A DNA stretch of 64,000 nucleotides from Talaromyces rugulosus (lineage: Eukaryota; Ascomycota; Eurotiomycetes; Eurotiales; Trichocomaceae), in contig NC_049561.1 in assembly GCF_013368755.1 (NCBI RefSeq), positions 6,200,001-6,264,000 on the forward strand, given 5' to 3'. This document shows positions 21,346-32,800 of this stretch, piece after piece. Numbering within the stretch: position 1 is the stretch's first letter; each line of letters starts with the position of its first letter. The notes beneath the pieces were generated by a model. That model was not told where the DNA came from and ran no database searches. It saw only the letters and a list, made by a program, of their open reading frames with translations. The translations under genes were made by a program, and so were the position numbers.

Positions 21346-22287
21346 ACTGAGAGTCTGGGAAAGTCTTTGTGCATGTTTTCGCCGCCCAATGTTGCCCAAT
21401 TCCCAAAATTTGGTGGGTTACACAAGCCCGGAGCAAATCACACATCAACCCACCTATCAACAAGATGTCTCCAGACCCGGAAACTTCTTCAGGATCCGAG
21501 TTTGCGCCACTTGGTTCCATGCATATTTCAGCAGACAAACGAACAACTTGCTAAAGAGACAGATCCGCCGGTTATTGCCGCCGGCTCGTCGGTTCCGGTA
21601 CTGTAAGACTCAAAGAGGAAGGCGATTAGTATTTTATTTTAAACCCGGCAGAATTCGTATTATTATTATTTATTTAAAATAACTTGAAACCGGCAGAATG
21701 CTTGGTCAGCAGGTCGTGGTAGTTTTTGATGGCTTGGCATTGGTAAGGCGTACCCCTGGATTTTCTATGATGACCCGCTCGGCACCTTACGAGAAATCAA
21801 ATGGGAAATGCTCCGAGTGAGGCGGCACACACTCAAATTGCAAGGAACTCCGTAAGCTACTAGGTACCAAGTCGGACTCGAAGGGTGACCCTTGGATGTT
21901 CTGGGCTGCATGAAAGGGCCAGCGAGTAGTAGTACATCACCTGACCGGAATGCGGAAAAAGAGTAATACCGACCGGGTGCTTAGTCAGAAGTGCGACAAA
22001 ATTGTATTCTACTATGGGTAGTATGGGATATACAAATAGAAAAGCAATCTCTCCCTTGGGCGGGCAGGATGCAAGACAGGGCAGGACAGCCGGTAGGGGT
22101 AGAGCACTACTTGGAGAAGAGTTCGAGGGGTGTAAGAAAGATTGATTCTTCTCAGCCGGCAGATCCAGCGAGGAACGATATAGAGGCTCGGTCACATGAC
22201 TATATAATGCAAACGTAACAAACACCCAGAGGGCGGAAACATCCGGCAGAAACAGGGTCGTCATCTCAAATATCGCGGGTGGTGTTA

Positions 22288-22385
22288 ATATATATTTACA
22301 AAGATAGATGCATCGACGTGTTTCTGTTTTGTGAGTCGATCGATTCAAAAAATCCAATTCCTTTAGGTCTTCATGTAAATTATAT
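22288..22385. repeat. Diverged direct repeat, copy A
   Basis: About 100 bp, matching copy B (23101-23210) in order: TATATAT, AAGATAGATG/AAGGATGGAC, TTTCTGTTTT, ATTCAAAAAAT and TAAATTAT. Divergence looks like 20-25 percent by eye, with several C/T and G/A changes. Confidence 0.6.
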
Positions 22386-23100
22386 GGTTAGTTGCAGAAT
22401 GGTTGTAAAGTTCAATACGTATCAAGATTTTGATATGTTGAAGAAATTCGGGGCAGCGTTGCAAAAATTGGTCACGTATCAAATTATTTACGTTGCGGTT
22501 TTATATTACATATCAAACCATTTTAACGCCAATTAATCGGCAACGTATCATTAGCGGAACGGTAATGATACCTCCTTTTGGTTGTATTATCGTTCTCAAG
22601 TGGCGACTTGCGTGGTTTTGCAACGCTGCAAAAAATCTACTAGTTGGCACATACCTTGACATTGCAAGTGTCGATATGTATACAATTTTCTAAGTGTGGT
22701 GACTTTCTAGCAATATGGTACGTTGCAAAATATAAACGGTTGCAAACTACCTGCAAGTTGCAGAAATCTGATACATTGCAGAAAATCAATACGTTTATAT
22801 TTCTTGATACGTTACAAATTGAATTACAATTCATATAAAAATCGGTTGTATTTTAGAATTATAAATTAAGAAGCTTCAGCTAGGCCTGCAGGTCTGCGCG
22901 TACCTATTTGACGCGCCTAAGAAGTGCAAGCCGGTCCGTGAGGCCATATCAATTGATTTGGGGGGTCAGCAATGTACTCGGGAAGCTTGCAAGAATCTTG
23001 TAGGGCGAGTTGTAGCGAGGTCTGCAAACTAGTTAGTGAGGCTTTATACATGTCATTGATGGGGGGTTAGTGTGGGTGTGAAGCAATTAATTGTTATCTG

Positions 23101-23210
23101 TATATATATATTCGCAAGGATGGACATGTCGATATGTTTCTGTTTTGACTGGTGGATCTATTAATTCAAAAAATTGATTTTCATTGGCTTTCTATATAAA
23201 TTATAAAGAC
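23101..23210. repeat. Diverged direct repeat, copy B
   Basis: Partner of copy A, in the same orientation, about 816-821 bp away. TTTCTGTTTT is at 23137 and ATTCAAAAAATT at 23164. Confidence 0.6.
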
Positions 23211-23649
23211 CAATAGACGTTTGAAGAGAATACACTTGCTATTGATGGTGGATCAGAAGAGTTAGATAATTGTCAAAAACTAGCGGTTATCCCCAAGAAA
23301 ACACTAATGTGGAAGTATAGGCTTCCCACCGACAACAAAAGAATTAAGGTGTAGGAAACAAAGAAAGAAGAAAGAAAAAGAAGAAACATATTGTCTGGGC
23401 CTATTTAGCAGGTTGTCATTCATTTCTTTGTCCTTATGTGTTGAATAAGGAATCCTGTGGCAAATTTATTTTTTGATTTTTCCAAAATCTAATATAACAA
23501 GGAACTGATATGACCAAAATCTTCTGTACTAAATATTTAAAAAGGGGGCCCCTTCCCACCCTCTACTGGTCATAACACTCAACCTCAGTGACACGCAACC
23601 TCACTGACAAACTTCCTACCACAACTCCATTGCCTTCTTCCCTGCCATC

Positions 23650-24395
23650 ATGGGGATATTTACCCGGCGGCGGAAATCCCCGCCAGTGTATACATTTCCA
23701 TTATCTAAAATCGGTACCTGCGAGATGATCCTTAGAGGTTGTCTTGATAGGCTGCTTGGAAAGTCAGCGTATGACCTTGAGGTATATATCTTGATCTCTA
23801 CATCTAGATACAGTTACTTACGATACATATAGGTTTCCAACAATGGCGTTTTTTACTTGATTAAAACGCCAACCCCTATAAGCGCTGTGCGTGGCTCCAA
23901 TCCCTGATTTCTACGGGCAATTATTAATATGCTGTGTAGGGAAACGAAGAGACAATAAAAAAGGAATCATCTACAGATTACTTTGTCTCAAAACGCTACC
24001 TGCCGAGGCCATTCGCATGGTTAGAGAACGCTCGAAATTTAACAGTTATTTCTAAAAAAAAACTAACATGGAAGCAGACTCAGGAAACTGAGCAACGGCG
24101 AGTGTAAATCCCCGCTGATAATGGAGGAATAGAATCAGCGACGAAAATACCAGGAGGCTCGATCTACATGGACCGCCTTTACGAAACCGAGCAACCGCGA
24201 GTATCAGTCCCCCCCGACAACAGAGGAATAAAATTGGCGACGAAAGCACCACCAGAACCGATCTACATGGATGACCTCTTTTCGCTGGTTCAAGCATATC
24301 TGATTCTCCATATTATTGGTTTAATCAGGAACTTGGGGTGGGGTGCGGCGAAATTTGGGATGGCTTGGTGTTTAATACGGGAGTATGGGCCTTGA
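23650..24395 (+). pseudogene. Hypothetical gene or remnant with 33-residue repeat
   Basis: ATG 23650 follows a CT/CA-rich leader typical of a fungal 5' UTR. Exon 1 (23650-23781) encodes a basic start MGIFTRRRKSPPVYTFP and 44 residues before a GTATAT donor. A likely acceptor (CTAAC branch, GAAGCAG) lies near 24077. From there a frame reads ETEQRRV then a TAA, while the second copy of the same unit reads ETEQPRVSVPPDN without a stop. The frame continues into a membrane helix (LFSLVQAYLILHIIGLI) and ends with TGA at 24395. So this is either a short product ending in repeat unit 1, or a broken gene where one base change (TCA to TAA) made a stop. No family is recognised. Confidence 0.35.
24084..24281. 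repeat. Two tandem 99-bp units, coding-like
   Basis: Units 24084-24182 and 24183-24281 align without gaps, for example GAAACYGAGCAAC at 24084 and 24183 and GATCTACATGG at 24161 and 24260. The period is 33 codons. Plus-strand translation of both gives the pattern ETEQ-x-RV, DN-x-GI, ATK-x-P, IYMD. Confidence 0.8.
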
Positions 24396-24822
24396 CGGAA
24401 TTAAAGATAGATACAAGTACTTAGTCGCTATCACAGAAAAAGGCTTAATACTTAAAACGCTTGCAGAAAATCCCTGGATGTTTCTATAATAGGCTGTTTG
24501 AGGTTATATCGAACGTTGTCTTTTGTTGCTTTCCGGATCCTGGGGTGTTTTGACAGGGTGGATACATTTTGACAGGGTGGATGTTAGTTACGTGTACGAT
24601 TAAAATGCAAATTAAATTCTTCAAACACCTGTACACAAAATCAAGTAGTCCTAAGGAAAGTGTAAATAGCTAACCAGCAAGGGTGAGAGTTTCTTGAATT
24701 TAATAAAAATAAGATATTTCGTTTTAGGGATGATCATTGCACATTTATAGTACTTTAGATTTCATGCATAGTTTCCATCATTAAACATTGGTATGAGTGT
24801 AACTATGCGCTAGGCATCTGCA
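24396..24822. other. Gap
   Basis: Contains a small direct repeat (TTGACAGGGTGGAT twice, near 24550-24580). Otherwise AT-rich with no gene. Confidence 0.6.
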
Positions 24823-26916
24823 TCACAGTCTCAATATCTTCAATCCGTTAAGCCGACCCCATTCCAACGCCTCGTATGACACGTCCACACACCCCTTGAG
24901 GTTGAGCACGCTGATTCCCGACGAAGATGTTTCGGTAGTATTCCCCCCCGAGGGCTGGTCTCGCAACTGGATGATTCTTTTGATCAGAGAACCAGTCACT
25001 TGCGTGTGCGGCACATGAAGTTCCTTAAGCAGAGGCGCTTTCTCGAGCAAGTGGGACAAAGTGGTATCGCCGAGATTGTAAAGCCCCATTCCATAAATGT
25101 GCAGCGATTTCAGATTTTGAAACGCATCGGGGGCAGAAGTGACAAGCTGCTCGAGACCGGCTGCAGTAAACTTGTCACAGAGGACAACCTGGAGGTTCTC
25201 TAGCACACCAGCGTTGTGTTCGAGAATGCGGTGGATGTGGGTGGCGTCGATCCAGTCAAGCTGGTGAAGGACTAAGCTTTTGAGGTTTGGGAGCATTAAT
25301 GGGAGTCCATTGTCGATCCAAGTCATAAAATGAATGGAACAATAGACGAGGGATAAGTTTTCGAGCTTTTCGTGGAATCCAAAAGTGCCCACAAACTTCA
25401 GATATGAAAGATTGATAGTTTTAAAGTTAGGATGACAGATGTAGTCCAAACAGAAAAGGAGGGAGAAATCTCTGGCCGTTTTTACCTTCCCCGCAGCAAG
25501 ATTGATTTTTTCCAGTTTTGGCACTTGTTCAGAATTGATTTTATCGGGTTCAGTGGCAGAGCTTAACGAAGGTCTTCCGATCCAAAAGGGGCGAAAAATG
25601 GTCTGGCCTGGTTTGGGTATAATGTTCAAGCTAAGACATTTCATATTCGTTAGAGGCAAGGTATGACTCATTGGTCGTTTAGATTCCAGCACATAGCGAT
25701 GCGCTTCAAAGTGTTCTAGATTTGGCAGCTTGAGCAAGTTGGCCGCATTTTCGTTGCATATAGGTATTTTGTCTGAAATTATGAGAGTCTTCAGAGTATG
25801 CTTCAAGTGGAATAGCTTGTAGAGGTGGTCTTCCGCAATCGTGCAGTCAACATCGAGGTATTCGAGTTTGGGGCATTGATAAACCAGTTGAACGGCATTG
25901 AGGGGATTCTTCACGTCGTGGATCTGTGCTCTCTTGAGCCTTTTGAGAGAATACTGAATGCATGCCTTGACGGATTCGGCGGGGGCGGGTGGACGGGACC
26001 CTTTGAAAGATATATCTAACCAGAAAGATGGCTGTCCTCTGATATATGTCTTCCATGTTTTGGACACCCGAGTTATTCGCCTGTAGGGCACAATGTTAGC
26101 CGCGGGATCATTATAGAAAGCTATAAACAAGGGGCTTGCACTCACACTCTCTGTCTGAAGGGTATGTACTCAAATATCTGAAGTAGACAGTCATTATTCA
26201 GAGACTCGATTGGATCTCTGTATTGTGATGCCATCTTGGCAGACAGCTTAGAGTGGATATTTTCCAGTACCTTGGAGGAGTTGTAAGTATGTTTTGTAAT
26301 AAATGATAGCAGGAATTTACCTCACGCTGGGTGTGATATTTATCAAGGGCTTTCAAAGCATATTCGTATACCTCAAGAGCCTTTTCAGGCTTCCGTGAAA
26401 GGAGAAGAGCTTTGGCGGCGCGCAAGTAGCCCTAATAAATGGAGGCATTAGTTAGTGACCAGATATCCCTAATATCCCTACAGTCTTGCTCAACGGAAAC
26501 AAACACTTGTGGAGAAAATATCACGGACATACCCGCTCATCCTGGTTGTCGGACTTGATCATGCGTTTCGCATCACTCAGGGCCTTGTCATATAGTCCCA
26601 TTTTGCAGTACACTGCAGACCGGCTGTCCAAGATATCTGGCGGATGGACATTTTGCTGCAGCAAAGCCTGTGGAATTGTTAATATATACCCAAATACTAC
26701 TTTTCATGACATTTTTGGGGTCAACAATGCAGGGTGCGAGCATACATCGCCAAAGGCTCGAAGAGCTTCGTCGTATTTGCCCTTCCGGGCTAAGTCTTGG
26801 CCCTCCTGCTGGTACCTGTCCAGATTTCTTCTGCCAAAATAGGGCTTTTTGGCGGCGCCATGATTGGCAATGTTTTCAGTAAAACCGCCTCCAGATATTT
26901 TCCGTTTGAATGCCAT
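24823..26916 (-). CDS. pof3: TPR / F-box / leucine-rich-repeat protein, Pof3 type
   Basis: Five exons (26746-26916, 26533-26667, 26321-26431, 26146-26270, 24823-26080) give 599 residues. The N-terminal third holds TPR-like helices (YQQEGQDLARKGKYDEALRAF; SRSAVYCKMGLYDKALSDAK; GYLRAAKALLLSRKPEKALE). An F-box follows near residues 155-190 (IESLNNDCLLQIFEYIPFRQ, then RVSKTWKTYIRGQPSFW). A long leucine-rich repeat region reads LKTLIISD, LEHFEAH, LKSLVLHQLDW, LENLQVVLCD, LKSLHIYGMG, LKELHVPHTQV. Such proteins are substrate receptors of SCF ubiquitin ligases; S. pombe Pof3 acts in genome stability and centromere/telomere silencing. Exon 4 begins after an AAG acceptor. It shares a short divergent promoter with tinA. 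Confidence 0.9.
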
Positions 26917-27255
26917 GCCAAAAGGCTACATATTCAGGACGAGAGAGAGTTGAATGTTTCCATGTCTTCCGCGGTCCCGCGTTTGAACGCGCTAACAGTT
27001 TGTCGCGAAATCACGTGGGCGGTGAGCCAGGGATTGCATGTAATTAGTCCACCAATGATGCCTACTAGGCACGAAGACGCTAGCCCCCAATACGTACTAG
27101 CTGGGCGTCCCGCGGGTGTTTACTATCTGCTGTTTTGGGATGTCGACAAGGAATCATATTTTTCCCCTCCCCCTAGACGCCAGCTAAGAAAAGCAGGTGA
27201 GCAGTCGCATCAGCGCGATTGCAAACTGCTAGTCTTTTTTTTTGGACGACATACC
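26917..27255. promoter_or_regulatory. Divergent promoter, pof3-like / tinA-like
   Basis: 339 bp lie between start codons that face away from each other. It contains a CACGTG core (near 27012-27017) and GC-rich sequence near both ends. Both products act in cell division, so shared control is plausible. Confidence 0.5.
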
Positions 27256-29117
27256 ATGGACTCGCGCAATCTAGAGACCGCTTCGAATTACATCAACAAC
27301 CTTTTGCTCGCGCGAGGCCTATTGAAGAATGGCAAGCCGATTGATTTTGCGCAGCCGGGCGATGGCGCAGAAAAATCAGATGCCACCATGGCAAATATTA
27401 TCAATCTCGTGAACGATCTTGTACTTAGGAGAGATGTCCGTGTTTCCCATTGATGAGTTGAAAGAGGAGAGCGAACTGACAGCGAGACAGCGAGAAGCGG
27501 AGCACCGAGAAAGCCTGGCAAGCACGATACAGAACTTGCGCGCTTCGGAGTCGCAACAGACTGTAGAGATTGTGAGTGCGCATTACATGAGCGGTTTGGG
27601 TATTCACACTCATGACTCACTTTTTCCAGGAACGATTGAAATCGAAAAATACAGAATTAGCTCGATCCGTGGCCTTGGCCGAGGGCCAACAGCGTGCCTT
27701 GAAAGCGAATATGTCCAGCACCGAAGCAACGGTTCGGAAATTGAAGGAGGAGCAGCAAAAAATGAAGACGATTGTGCAACAAGTCCGCGCGCAGTGCGCG
27801 AACGACATTCGAAAAAGGGATACCGAGTTACAAAAATTAAAGTCTCATTTGAATGATCGCCAGCGAGGGAAGCGAGAGGGCCTAGGGGTGACTACAATCA
27901 ATATAAATCGCACAATGGAACGGACATCCAAATCAGAACCCGATGTTAGCAACCCGGGGTACAGTTTGAAACAAGAGACCACGAATTTTTTGACGGAGCT
28001 TTGCCAGAATCTGAGTGACGAAAACGACACGCTCATCAATCTGTCGCGGACCACCATTTACACTCTGAAAGAATTGCAAGGCATCTCAGAATCAGATTCG
28101 GCCGACGGCGAGTCGTCTAACATGGGAGTATCGCAATCTCAAAGTCAGACAGGGCCGGTCAGCTCAGTACCAACGAATGTCATGGACCTCTCAGCGCAAA
28201 TGGATACCGTGCTTGCTCATTTGGGAACTTTGTTGACGAATCCGTCATTTGTCCCTCTGGAAGAAGTTGAAATGCGCGACGAGGAAATAACGCGGCTCCG
28301 AGAAGGCTGGGAGCGAATGGAAATGCGCTGGAAACAGGCAGTCACCATGATGGACGGCTGGCACAAGCGAATCCAACACGGAGGCGATTCTGTCGATCTT
28401 AATGAGCTCAGAAAGGGCATGAGCTTAGATTCGGGTCTCGGTCGGTCGCTAGCTCTGTCGTCCACGGACGGACACGATCCTATTGACGGTGATGATGATG
28501 ACGATAATGATAACGGGCTGGAGGATTCGCTAGAGGAAGACGAAGATGCCGAAACTGAACCGCAAGCCAAGAGTCTCAAGCCCACGTTGGCTAAGCCGCC
28601 TATTCGGGCTCTTGGCGAGAGAAACGGGAATCTCAGGTCAAGAGCATCGACTCGGAAAGTATCATTTTACGATGGGGTAATGGACACAGCACCAGACGGG
28701 ACAAGTGGCGGGGAAGAAGTAACTGCGCCGCCAGCCCGGGCTCAAAAAACCGAAAAAGTAACACAGAGGACCACCACACGAAGAGCATCATCTCAGGTTC
28801 CGCGGAGGGTAAGTTTTCTAATGCACCTTCATAATACAGTTTTGTGAGAGTCTTTTTTTTTTCGCTAACAAAAGTCTTTCAAGGTGAATCAACCCCCTCA
28901 ATTGTCCGTAAAGGAAAAGTTAGCCGCAGTCGAAGCCGAAGCGCAGGCTGCTACAGAGGACTCCACAACGCAAGACAACACGAAGAAGAGAACTCGATCG
29001 AAACGCGACCTACCGGCTACTACTATTGCTGCTACTAAAGGCGGGAAAGGAGGTCGGCGGCGGAGTACGCTGACGAATGAAGAATTGGAACAGTTGCTTG
29101 GAGTGCCGGAAGAATAA
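27256..29117 (+). CDS. tinA: TinA/Msd1/SSX2IP-family spindle pole protein
   Basis: Four exons (27256-27435, 27491-27571, 27630-28808, 28884-29117) give 557 residues. The N-terminus has MDSRNLETASNYINNLLLARG and MANIINLVNDLVLRRDREAE, then a long coiled coil (about residues 55-140) and FLTELCQNLSDENDTLINL, the pattern of the afadin/alpha-actinin-binding domain. Members (Msd1 in fission yeast, SSX2IP in animals, TINA in A. nidulans) anchor microtubules at the spindle pole body with a WDR8 partner. The second half has an acidic run near residue 295-315 (DDDDDNDNGLEDSLEEDED) and a basic Ser/Thr-rich tail with many possible kinase sites. Intron 1 was placed so that VLRRD joins REAEHRESL. The last intron ends in CAAG. 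Confidence 0.87.
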
Positions 29118-29405
29118 TTGGTGGACATCAAAAATTGCATTTATTGGATATCATAGCATTGGGATGGAATTGTGTTTTTTTCTTCTTGTTAGGTTGATTG
29201 ATACCAGTCCATATTCGGGACGTAATTGATATAAAAGTGTAATATGATTACATTATTGAGAATTACACATAAGTTAATACCAGAAAGATCTCGTCAAGTC
29301 ATTTAAATTGGCTACCAGTCCAAACTGTCAAAATATGTAAACCTATTAAATTCTAAATCCATACACATAATAACATATTACTTAACGCTCCGCTCGGTAC
29401 AGACA
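29118..29405. other. Convergent 3' gap
   Basis: Short AT-rich spacer between the 3' ends of the tinA-like gene and the sugar porter gene. Nothing recognised. Confidence 0.6.
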
Positions 29406-31139
29406 TTACTGAGTCTCGGCCCTAGTCTCCTTGGCAGCAGCAGTAGAATTATTCCTCTGTGCTCTTTCCTCCTCCTCTGCATCTTCCATATGCGCGACCC
29501 GAGTCTTACCCAAAACCTGCTCGACATCGGCGTTACGTTGGACCTGATCGACAGTGCCAAACAGCACATCCATATCCTCCAAGCTGCGGCCCTTGGTTTC
29601 CTTGATGAATAAAACCGCAAACACGCCCATGGCCAGGCAGAAGATGCCGAACATTAAAAAAGTGCGCCAGCCAATGTGGTTCACGGCGCGAGGGGTGATT
29701 TCAGTGATGACGAAGTTGAAGAGCCATTGCGTGGCGGCGGCGAGGCCGACGCCGTAGGCACGGAGGCGGGTGGGGAAGATCTGTGGATATATTAGTATAC
29801 ATATACATAAATTAAAAAAAAAAATAATTCCGGTGGTAGGGTTATGAGCTTACTTCGCTGACATATACCCACGGTGTGGGACCCCACGATGCAGAGTATC
29901 CAATGACATATAGATAGATCATCACAACCATGCCCATGGATGCAGGCGAGACAGAGCTGCTGTCGGTGTCAGGAGGGTGTGTGGCCAGCACAGCGCCGAT
30001 AATGAACATCATGGCAGCCATCCACATGGCACCTCCTACCAGCGCCTTCTTTCGGCCAATAAAGTCGATACCGACGAGCAAAAAGATCAGAGTCATCACA
30101 ACCTTGACACTGCCGTACACACCCGTAGCAAAAAGAGACGAGTTTGTCTTGCTAACACCGACAGTCTGAAAGATTTGCGGCGCGTAGTACCCGATACTGT
30201 TGGTACCTGAGAACTGCTGCCAGAACATGATACAAAAGGCGAGGATGAAGCGCTCGCGGGTGCCCTTGGAAAGGGCTTCCTTCCAGGTCACGCCCTCGGT
30301 CATGGACATTTCTTCCTCGAGGGCGGCACGGATCTCGGCCAGTTCTTTCAAGACCGACTCACTTTCTGCAGGCTCGTTGCGGATGTATGCAAGCGAAGCG
30401 TGAGCCTCGTCATGGCGACCCTGGCCCATCAGCCATCGCGGTGATTCTGTCAAAAAGAACAAGCCAATAAGCATGAGACCACCGGGGATCAGCTGAATGG
30501 CGACGGGGATGCGCCACTGCTTAGTGCCCGGCGCAACGCGCAGAGAGACGCCGTAGTCAAGCCAGTACGCAAAGGTGCTACCAATCACGAGGAATTCTTG
30601 GAACAAACCAGCGACTCGACCGCGGATCTCTGGAGGGCAGTTTTCGCTGACAAAGACTGGAGTGATAGCGGACATTCCCCCGATTCCCAGGCCTGCGATG
30701 ACACGACCACCGTAGATCACCCCAATGGCATGGTGGGCGCCAACCTGGACGGCGGCACCGACCAAGAACACCAAAGAGAAAATCATCAGGGAGAAGCGGC
30801 GGCCGATCCGGTCATTGAGATAGGCAGCAATGATGGAGCCGAAGAAGCAACCGGCAGTGAGCAGAGACACGACATTGGAAGACACCTGGGCGTTCTTTGA
30901 GGACGCAAAGCCACTGGAGTCGGTCGGGAGGCCAAAATCCTCTTTGAAGCTGGACAAGGCGAGGACACTGCCCATAACACCAGTGTCAAATCCTAGGAAT
31001 TGGCTGATCAGCAAACAATCCCAATCCAATTGCCATTCAATAGCCCGAGTCAAATGCCGCCGCACTTACCGAAGAGCAGGGAGCCAAGGTAGGCCACCGA
31101 GGTGAGGACATAGACACGGTAGTTCTTGAAGAAACCCAT
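29406..31139 (-). CDS. MFS sugar porter (hexose/quinate type)
   Basis: Three exons (31070-31139, 29854-30992, 29406-29780) give 527 residues with about 12 membrane helices. Sugar-porter signatures are all present: LFGFDTGVMGSVLAL in helix 1, AYLNDRIGRRFSL, GRVIAGLGIGGMSAITPV, the ESPRWLMGQGRHDEA loop, QQFSGTNSIGYYAPQIF in helix 7, GRKKALVGGA, PTPWVYVSEIFPTRLR, and ETKGRSLEDMD after helix 12. It is expected in the plasma membrane as a proton symporter or facilitator for monosaccharides or quinate-like compounds. The long hydrophilic tail is rich in Glu, Arg and Gln. The substrate cannot be told from motifs alone. The neighbouring genes give no metabolic clue. Confidence 0.92.
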
Positions 31140-31797
31140 GATTGCTGCTAGTCTCGAGCGAAGTCCACGTCGAGTACAGGGGAAAGAAGGTCAGATGGAG
31201 AGCTCAAGACGGCTGGGGCCGGGGAAGCAGCTTGCTTTATAAAAGCGCTGGCACCACGTGTGGGTGAAGCTTAAGCCCATTCTGGCGGCGTCTTGCGCTC
31301 ATCAAAAGAGTAAGCTAACGGCTAAAGAGACCCCAGAGTTGGGGAATGCTTTGCGGAGGGCTGCCGACGGCCGCTGCTGATTGGCCTATTGCCGACGAAG
31401 TGGGGCCCCCGGCCTGCGGGGAAATTGTTTCCGTCTGCAAGATTTTCCCTCCAATCAAGTTGCCTGTGAGTAGTCTATACAATCTGGAATTTATTTATCT
31501 GAACTGTATTATTATCAATTGGTATATATTCGGATGTGGGATCGCCAGATTTGACTTCTTGTGTTCTGTCAATTGGTATACATGGAATGTCTGGTATATT
31601 TAACTATCACACATGTACTACGCACTCGATCTATAAAAAGGCAAAACATCGCTCGAATCTCAAACGAAAAAGAAATAAAACAAAACAAGGAAAGAAAAGA
31701 AGCAGAAGAAGAAGAAGAATAAGAAAAACCCAACGCCAGGATATAATAAGCCATCGCTTCCCACCAATTGACCACAACTGGTACACGCGTGCAATCT
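31140..31797. other. Gap upstream of the sugar porter
   Basis: Contains a CACGTG core (about 31255) and the sugar porter promoter. From about 31660 to 31740 there is a strongly purine-rich run on the plus strand, which is the 3' flank of the RTA1 gene. No gene. Confidence 0.55.
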
Positions 31798-32800
31798 TCA
31801 CACTGGTACTTTGAACTCCGTCAGAGACAGCCCTCCCCTCGTCACATGGTATTCTCCCTTGCCCAGCAGACAGTTAATCTGGCTAGGATGAACCCAAAGA
31901 AAGGTGATCATAACCAAAAACATCAACGTCGCATCAAAAATATAAATAAACACTTCTGTCGACAACAGATACCCGTCCTGGCCCTGCAGATACTCAATCA
32001 CACGGAAGATGGATCGGACCAGGATAAGCACACTAGAGACATGCAGGCTCATCATGTGTTTGCGCCAGGGAATGTATGCCTCCGCAGACTCTGGTGTGGG
32101 CCGTTTGCCGATGCGGTACTGGAAGTTGATGGCGCCGATGAGGAAAAAGCCGAAGAAGATCAGTTGTAGGAAGAGTCCGCCGACGATGATGTTTGTGCCG
32201 AGTGAATTGTTTGCCGAGTGCGAGCTTCCGAGGATTCCTCCTCCTGTTGATCACGTCGTTAGTAAATTTATCTTTTCCCATTTCTTTTTCTTCCCGCCGT
32301 GATTAAAAGGTGATGACATACCTGTCGATTGCAACAAAAAGGAGAATACATCGCCAAACACAAAAAATTTGGTCATCCAAGACACGCGGACAATAGACAG
32401 GTGCTCTCCATGGACCAATCGAATTATCCGGCCGAGTTCCATATAGATGCTGGCAGCAAACAAGGCGGGTGCGACGAGCGTCAGCACGCTCTGGATAATA
32501 TAAGGTCCGACGTTCCAGTTGGGCGATTGCTGTGCGCTAATTGCTCGACCAATGTATCCAACAGTTTCAACTAAAGGTTTTAATTTTGTTAGTGCCACTT
32601 TCTTAGTATCTTGGTGCAAGTAGTAGTTGGGACTCACAAAAGCCTCCGAGCACAAAAGGGATGAAGAATAGGGTCCGCGTGCGGATCAGGTGGTACGAGT
32701 GTACCAAGGTGACGACCAGAAAAAGAACGATGAAGATGACTGCTGCTGCTAATGAAGGATCATATCTGTAGGCCTGCCAGTGTGTTGTTGTTGAGGCCAT
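31798..32800 (-). CDS. RTA1-like seven-helix membrane protein, second copy
   Basis: Three exons (32638-32800, 32322-32570, 31798-32243; introns 67 and 78 nt) give 285 residues. The sequence parallels the copy at 2982-3977: a Y-R-Y-D-P-S-L start, PFVLGGF at the first splice, ETVGYIGRAISA, LVAPALFAASIYMELGRII, MTKFFVFGDVFSFLLQSTGGGI, LILVRSIFRVIEYLQG and EVFIYIFDATLMFLVM. Intron positions and phases are the same (exon 1 is 163 nt in both). Family members mediate tolerance to lipophilic toxins or lipid flipping. Here no biosynthetic partner is adjacent, so a general role is likelier. Confidence 0.9.

Larger units (their letters stand above)
20800..23649. other. Repeat-rich, gene-poor region
   Basis: No intact gene seen in about 2.85 kb. 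It contains a 51-bp tandem duplication (20828), three tandem units of 105-126 bp (21001), a dispersed pair of about 100 bp (22288 and 23101) and scattered GTTGCAAA-type words at 22440-22820. One short open stretch on the minus strand near 21420-21520 (MEPSGANSDPEEVSGSGD) could be a first exon of a decayed gene. The mix suggests old, mutated mobile or duplicated DNA. Confidence 0.5.

Noticed and set aside
28217..28585. Ser-rich open frame opposite the tinA-like gene
   Set aside because: It is the antisense of the acidic coding run; Glu/Asp-rich exons give long Ser/Leu frames on the other strand.
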